The position numbers were made by a program, and so were the translations under genes. Positions 59,841-64,000 of a stretch of 64,000 bases of DNA are shown here, one piece after another. This DNA is from Clostridia bacterium (GTDB lineage Bacteria > Bacillota > Clostridia > Christensenellales > Aristaeellaceae). Position 1 is the first letter of the stretch. Each line of letters begins with the position of its first letter. The stretch covers positions 1 through 64,000 of the forward strand of contig JAFWQA010000013.1 of the NCBI GenBank assembly GCA_017509255.1, in the 5' to 3' direction. The notes beneath the pieces were generated by a model, which made no database searches, was not told the origin of the DNA, and saw only the letters and a list, made by a program, of their open reading frames with translations.

Positions 59841-61283
59841 TCAGTCAGGATGGGAAAGCACGACCTGCTTGGTGAATTCCACTTCGTTTTCGGGCGTGAT
59901 AAAGGTGAGGATCGCCGCAAGATCCGTCCCGTTGTCCATGAGGTACAGCCTGGTCTCCAGCAGGAAATGCTCATTCATGGGAACGGTCAGGACGCCGTCT
60001 TCCAGGCCCGTAATATCATCCGCGCCGAGTGAAACCGATCCGTCCGAGAGCATATAATACTGCATGGAGCTGAAGCTGAGCGCCAGAACGGAAGCCCGGT
60101 CCCCGTCAATGCTCAGATCAAGAAACAGCGGATGCTCCGAAAAGGGATTGATCGCCTGCCAGGGGCACAGGACACCGTTTTCCAGCATCCAGGTGATGAC
60201 CCACCTTCCGGCAAAATCGGAAACGTCCACCGCGGCATGGAACTCCATTTCCGGCGTTTTTTCCGCGGGGCGGCGCGTGAAGAGGAAAACCGCTTCATTA
60301 TCCCCCAGATTCAGCCGCAGCTGCAGGACATCTCCCAGGATCAGGAGCGTCTGGGTCTCCCCGTCCAGACGGAGAAGGATCTGATCTCCCTCCTGCGTCC
60401 AGGCGCCGGCGATCTCTTCCGTTCCCGGAAGCGCGATCAGGCAGGACTGATCCGCGTTGAGCCGCACGAACCCCGAATCCCCCAGGTCCGCCGGGTTGAT
60501 GACCTGATTGTAGATATTGAACAGGTTCAGATGCCACAGGCCGGAAACGTCCGGCGCCTCTTCCGCGGCAGGTTCCGCGGCAGGTTCCGCGGCGGCGGGC
60601 TCCTCCGCGGGCGCTTCCGCCGGAACCTCGGAGGGTTCGCCGGTGAACTCCGTCAGCGCCACCGCCTCCAGGAAGGAGCTTTCCCTGTCCTCACGGGTAT
60701 CTCCTGCGGGATAGAGGATCTCCAGACCCAGCTGCCATCCGTTCCGGACCGTGACGCAGTACAGCGACCGGGTGCTGTCCCCGCTGACATCCGCCCAGGA
60801 ACGGAACCAGGTCAGGCTGTCCGTCTGCAGAACGTTATGGTTCCGCGGGATATACCCGGCGGCATTCAGGGTCTGATTCAGCTGATTGGCAAACTGCTCC
60901 AGCTCCGCGTCGTTATACTCATCCAGATCCAGCGCGTCCGTGGGCTTCAGGGTCGCCGAGACCGTGATCCATATCCCTTCAGCCATGGCCTCCCGGTCGA
61001 TGCCGAGCATCAGGTAGTTTCCGAAGTCCAGCAGGGTCTGCGCGTCCTCCGGAGTAGCGCCCTGAGCAGTCAGCACCGGGTCCAGCTCCGTCATGTCCCG
61101 GGTGATGACCGCATACCCGGAAGGGACAAACAGGGTCACTCCCTGCCGCGGAAGTTCGACCTTCGTCATGCCCGCTTCCGCTGTTTGGGCTGAGGCGGCG
61201 CAGATGAGGACGGACAGCAGCAGGGACAGGAGCAGCAGGGCGGGGAGATGTTTCCCGGCCTGCCCGAACGCCTTCTTGTTCAT
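59841..61283 (-). CDS. secreted two-domain protein with Ala/Glu/Pro linker
   Basis: The 480-residue protein has a signal peptide (about 1-33). A first domain of roughly 180 residues (TLFVPSGYAVITRDM, WQLGLEILYPAGD) resembles small secreted stress or lipid-binding folds but matches no family that I can name. An Ala/Glu/Pro-rich linker at about 215-245 is encoded by short tandem repeats at 60560-60610. A second beta-rich domain (VSGLWHLNLFNIYNQVINP, VSDFAGRWVITWMLENGVL) repeats a Gly-x-Trp motif twice, like a lipocalin-type barrel. It is 17 bases behind the TIR gene and surely co-transcribed. Confidence 0.78.
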   Translation of the reverse strand: MNKKAFGQAGKHLPALLLLSLLLSVLICAASAQTAEAGMTKVELPRQGVTLFVPSGYAVITRDMTELDPVLTAQGATPEDAQTLLDFGNYLMLGIDREAMAEGIWITVSATLKPTDALDLDEYNDAELEQFANQLNQTLNAAGYIPRNHNVLQTDSLTWFRSWADVSGDSTRSLYCVTVRNGWQLGLEILYPAGDTREDRESSFLEAVALTEFTGEPSEVPAEAPAEEPAAAEPAAEPAAEEAPDVSGLWHLNLFNIYNQVINPADLGDSGFVRLNADQSCLIALPGTEEIAGAWTQEGDQILLRLDGETQTLLILGDVLQLRLNLGDNEAVFLFTRRPAEKTPEMEFHAAVDVSDFAGRWVITWMLENGVLCPWQAINPFSEHPLFLDLSIDGDRASVLALSFSSMQYYMLSDGSVSLGADDITGLEDGVLTVPMNEHFLLETRLYLMDNGTDLAAILTFITPENEVEFTKQVVLSHPD

Positions 61284-61300
61284 GCAGTCTCCTCCTTTTT

Positions 61301-63889
61301 TTACGGTTCGTAGTTTACGGCATACCGGTGCAGTTCATCCGGATCGGAAAAGGTCCTGGCAATTGCGGCGCTGCCGTCACGGTACAGAATGACGGCGTTT
61401 CCCGTTTCCTCATCAAAGCCCCAGTCCTTCACGCGGGACGTGGCGTGCAGATTATACAGATGCAGGCCGCTGGAAAGGGAATAGACGTAGAACGTGGTCA
61501 TATTGTAATCCGCTGTCATGAACATGGTCCCGTCCCGGTTCATCCTGACCCCGTAGAGCGCGCGCTTGCGCACCATGTCCGTGTGTGACTGCTCCATAAG
61601 CCCGGTTTCCAGGTTATAGACCGCCAGATATCCGCTGATCCCCGCAATGACCATCAGCGGCCCGTCCTGCTGGAAGGCGACGCCGGCAACCTGCGGGACC
61701 GTCACCGCCCCGCCGGAAACGGGCACCGTGTCGTTAAAATCATACAGACGGAGCACCGGCTCATTCCCGCGCTCCAGATCGTAGACAGAGACATAATCTC
61801 CGATATTGGTGAGGACAATATAGCGGTGATCCGGGCTGATATACTGTTTGGGAGCATAGACGCCGACCTGATCTTTTCCGTAGGGATCATACAGGCCGGA
61901 CAGCAGGGCCTGCGAGTCATCCGTCCAGTCCGGGATCCGAACCAGCGTTCCGTCATACTGCGCCGCCACATACTGGCTGCCGCTGCCGGGCATGACCTCC
62001 GTATAGTAATTTGTCTGCAGGGGGACCATGGCCGTGCTTCCGTCCGAATTCTGATAGGCGGTATAGTCCTCCTTTGTCCGGACCAGGAGCAGCGTTCCGG
62101 AAGGATTCGATGCCATCAGGGTACCCGGGACCTCGGCATACAGGCTGCCGTTTTCCGCATGATAGATCCCCGCCTCCCCCAAGAGCCATTTTCCGTCGGG
62201 GGAAACGCCGAGGACCCGGCCCGGCACCGTATACAGGACATCCCCGGTCTCAGCGGACCGGACGGTTCCCTCGTCGATAATGCAGTTCCCGTACCAGAGC
62301 GGCTGAATGTCAATGCCGACACTGCTGTCCGCATCGGAGGCCTGCCACAGGATCTTTTCTGTGGCCGGATCGATGACAAGCGCCGTGTCATGCATGTGCA
62401 CGTAGACCAGCGAGCTGTCCGGGGACAGGGCTGCGCCGTTGCCGACCTTTGTTCCCGCATGGCAGGTGTGCGCGGACGCCCCCCGATCCCCGTCCGGCAG
62501 GGTCATGACCGAGATCTCGGTGCTCATCACATTGTTGATAAGCGCCAGGATCCGGCTTTGGTCCTCCGACAGGCGAAGGTAGGCGAACTGGCCGACGGGC
62601 AGATCAAGAAGCTTTTCCGGCGCCTGATCCGCCGCGTAGTCCCACTGCCACAGGCCGCTCTGATTCACGACATATACGCCGGTGTTTCCGGGCGTAAAGC
62701 AGACCAGCTGAGGGAAATAGATTGCCCGGGCGTCCTTCGGCGCGTTCCCCGTTTCCGGATCGATGGGCCCTTCCAGGGTCCGGATCCTTTCCCCGGTGGC
62801 CGCGTCGATGACGCATACGGTGTGGCTGAAGCTGGAGACAACAGCCAGAAGCCGGCTGTCCTTACTCCAGCGGACATCCGTGATAAAATTGCCGAAGGGA
62901 TTGGAGATCCACAGCTGCTGACCTGTGGCCGTATCGCAGCAGACGAGCTGGGCATAGGAAACGACCGCGGAAATGAGCTTTCCGTCCGGGGAGAAGGCGG
63001 CCAGGTCCGCGACCCGGTTCCCGGCGCCCGGGATGGCGACCTGTGTCCTGACGGTAAAATCCCCCTCAAAGCAGGCGGCTGCCAGCGCGTCCCGGACCTG
63101 ATCCATATGGTATTCATTGATCTGCCCGGACACGTCCCAGGCATCCAGCGCAAGCTGCCGTGCTTCGTTTTTCCTGTTCACGGACGTATAGTAAACGGAT
63201 TTTTCCGCGAGCAGATCGCACTCATTCTGCGCCGCTGCAACGCGCTGCGCGTCAATGCGCCTGTTCTGGACCAGCGCGTAAGCCAGGAAGCTGCCCAGCG
63301 CCAGGACGGCTGCCGCCGCTACGATGAGCCCGCGGGTCACCGCGCGCCGGCGCTGGCGCTGATAAAGGCCGTCATAGCTGGTATCCAGCATCGGGGCCAG
63401 CAGCCGAAGCTTTTCCTTTTTGAGCTTTTTGAGGCTTTCGGCAACGGTCGCGCCCCTGACATCCGCCGCCAGCGGCTCCATCGCGACCTTTTCCCCGGCG
63501 GCATTGACCCCGAAGCTCAGGATCTCCGGAAAGCTGTCGGCGGGTTCGCCTTCCACCAGGACCGTAAGCACCCGGTCCCGGCCTTTTTTTTCGATAAAGT
63601 ATTCCAGCTCGCGCATGCACCAGAGGCTTTTCAGATATCTGGGAGAGCAGACGGCGATCAGCCATTCGCTGTTGTCCAGCGCTGTCTCGATATCCTTGCC
63701 CAGGTCAGGCGAAAGAGGCAGTTCCTCCTGATCCCGGAATACCCGGCCGGGATGCCTGCTTCCGTTTTTACCGCGCAGTCCTCCGGGAATCGTATAGGTT
63801 TCAATGAGCCTGTGGAGCCGTTTGGCGATATCCGCATCCGGGCTTTGATGCCGGTAGCTGATAAAAGCCTTGAAATCCCGCTTTTCCAT
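61301..63889 (-). CDS. TIR domain-transmembrane-beta-propeller protein
   Basis: The 862-residue protein has an N-terminal TIR/SEFIR-like domain (FKAFISYRHQSPDADIAKRL at residues 6-25, SLWCMRELEYF at 88-98 with the candidate NADase glutamate Glu94). A basic stretch, one transmembrane helix at 186-207 and a large external beta-propeller with WD40/quinoprotein-like repeats follow (VADLAAFSPDGKLISAVVSYAQLVCCDTATG, FITDVRWSKDSRLLAVVSS, IRTLEG). ATG 63889 follows AAAGGA; a TTG at 63910 is possible. The topology places TIR inside and the sensor outside. Whether it is a defence, signalling or cell-death protein is unknown. Confidence 0.85.
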   Translation of the reverse strand: MEKRDFKAFISYRHQSPDADIAKRLHRLIETYTIPGGLRGKNGSRHPGRVFRDQEELPLSPDLGKDIETALDNSEWLIAVCSPRYLKSLWCMRELEYFIEKKGRDRVLTVLVEGEPADSFPEILSFGVNAAGEKVAMEPLAADVRGATVAESLKKLKKEKLRLLAPMLDTSYDGLYQRQRRRAVTRGLIVAAAAVLALGSFLAYALVQNRRIDAQRVAAAQNECDLLAEKSVYYTSVNRKNEARQLALDAWDVSGQINEYHMDQVRDALAAACFEGDFTVRTQVAIPGAGNRVADLAAFSPDGKLISAVVSYAQLVCCDTATGQQLWISNPFGNFITDVRWSKDSRLLAVVSSFSHTVCVIDAATGERIRTLEGPIDPETGNAPKDARAIYFPQLVCFTPGNTGVYVVNQSGLWQWDYAADQAPEKLLDLPVGQFAYLRLSEDQSRILALINNVMSTEISVMTLPDGDRGASAHTCHAGTKVGNGAALSPDSSLVYVHMHDTALVIDPATEKILWQASDADSSVGIDIQPLWYGNCIIDEGTVRSAETGDVLYTVPGRVLGVSPDGKWLLGEAGIYHAENGSLYAEVPGTLMASNPSGTLLLVRTKEDYTAYQNSDGSTAMVPLQTNYYTEVMPGSGSQYVAAQYDGTLVRIPDWTDDSQALLSGLYDPYGKDQVGVYAPKQYISPDHRYIVLTNIGDYVSVYDLERGNEPVLRLYDFNDTVPVSGGAVTVPQVAGVAFQQDGPLMVIAGISGYLAVYNLETGLMEQSHTDMVRKRALYGVRMNRDGTMFMTADYNMTTFYVYSLSSGLHLYNLHATSRVKDWGFDEETGNAVILYRDGSAAIARTFSDPDELHRYAVNYEP

Positions 63890-64000
63890 CTTATCATTCC
63901 TTTTTTTCAACGAACGCTCTATATTTTTACTTTATCACAGAAAGATTTCCGAGGCAACAATCCGCCTGTTCAAACTTCGTGAAAAATGTCCCTGCAGAGG
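63890..64000. other. control region upstream of the TIR gene
   Basis: No gene is seen. On the minus strand a TTGCCT / 17 bases / TAAAGT pair around 63925-63955 could be a weak promoter for the TIR gene. Confidence 0.3.

Noticed and set aside
1-64000. CRISPR array, prophage, transposon or tRNA genes
   Set aside because: No regularly spaced repeats, no transposase, integrase or phage structural gene, and no cloverleaf with a CCA-type end was recognised by eye. A tRNA scan would be needed to exclude a missed tRNA.

Overview
The window looks like chromosomal DNA of a GC-rich, low-redundancy Gram-positive member of the Clostridia, probably from a gut or rumen habitat. The support is: AGGAGG-type ribosome binding sites before nearly every gene, Bacillus-like promoters and a perfect cre-type operator, CUT1 (LplB/YtcP) sugar transporters, an intramembrane-sensing BceRS-BceAB module, a radical-SAM peptide maturation cassette, and many secreted proteins with signal peptidase I signals. 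The solute-binding proteins lack a lipobox. I suspect a Christensenellales/Aristaeella-like lineage, but this is a guess from gene style only. No rRNA, tRNA, CRISPR array, transposase or phage gene was seen.

Region 1 (1-7.9 kb): a TetR regulator with its own operator and a secreted split-barrel flavoprotein-like gene, then a probable RiPP (ribosomally made, modified peptide) cassette. The cassette holds two paralogous radical SAM/SPASM proteins, a 52-residue precursor candidate, and an HPr-kinase-like protein fused to a PqqD-type peptide-binding domain. An MscS channel, a cytosolic PNPOx-like protein and a YczE-type membrane protein are interspersed. This cassette is the best candidate for an undescribed system.

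Region 2 (7.9-18.5 kb): a 1.7-kb segment with one secreted protein, flanked by imperfect direct repeats of the 3' end of an acyl-CoA thioesterase gene. It is followed by a secreted NAGPA-type phosphodiester glycosidase, a CBS/DRTGG-regulated family II pyrophosphatase with a GH51 arabinofuranosidase, a FabG-like reductase, a secreted LRR protein, and an ECF sigma/anti-sigma pair.

Region 3 (18.6-44 kb): a large L-rhamnose/rhamnogalacturonan-I utilisation locus. It contains a GH112 phosphorylase (probably galactosyl-rhamnose phosphorylase), a first CUT1 importer with an aldo/keto reductase, and AraC, RhaM and LacI genes on the opposite strand. A 13-gene operon follows: GH105, a second CUT1 importer, GH2, PL22, two CE12-like esterases, a deacetylase, RhaA, RhaD, a TIM-barrel epimerase and RhaB. 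Read together, the genes import and deacetylate RG-I fragments, remove unsaturated uronic acid and galactose, and send rhamnose to dihydroxyacetone phosphate and lactaldehyde. A shared operator-like element precedes both GH112 and the first importer.

Region 4 (44-64 kb): a spore-photolyase-like radical SAM gene and a cyclase gene; sbcDC; a Bce-type peptide sensing/resistance operon; a four-gene secreted operon (NAGPA enzyme, NAGPA fused to a degenerate PIG-L domain, LRR protein, true PIG-L deacetylase); a secreted two-domain protein; and a TIR-transmembrane-beta-propeller protein. The NAGPA and LRR proteins here are paralogs of those in Region 2.
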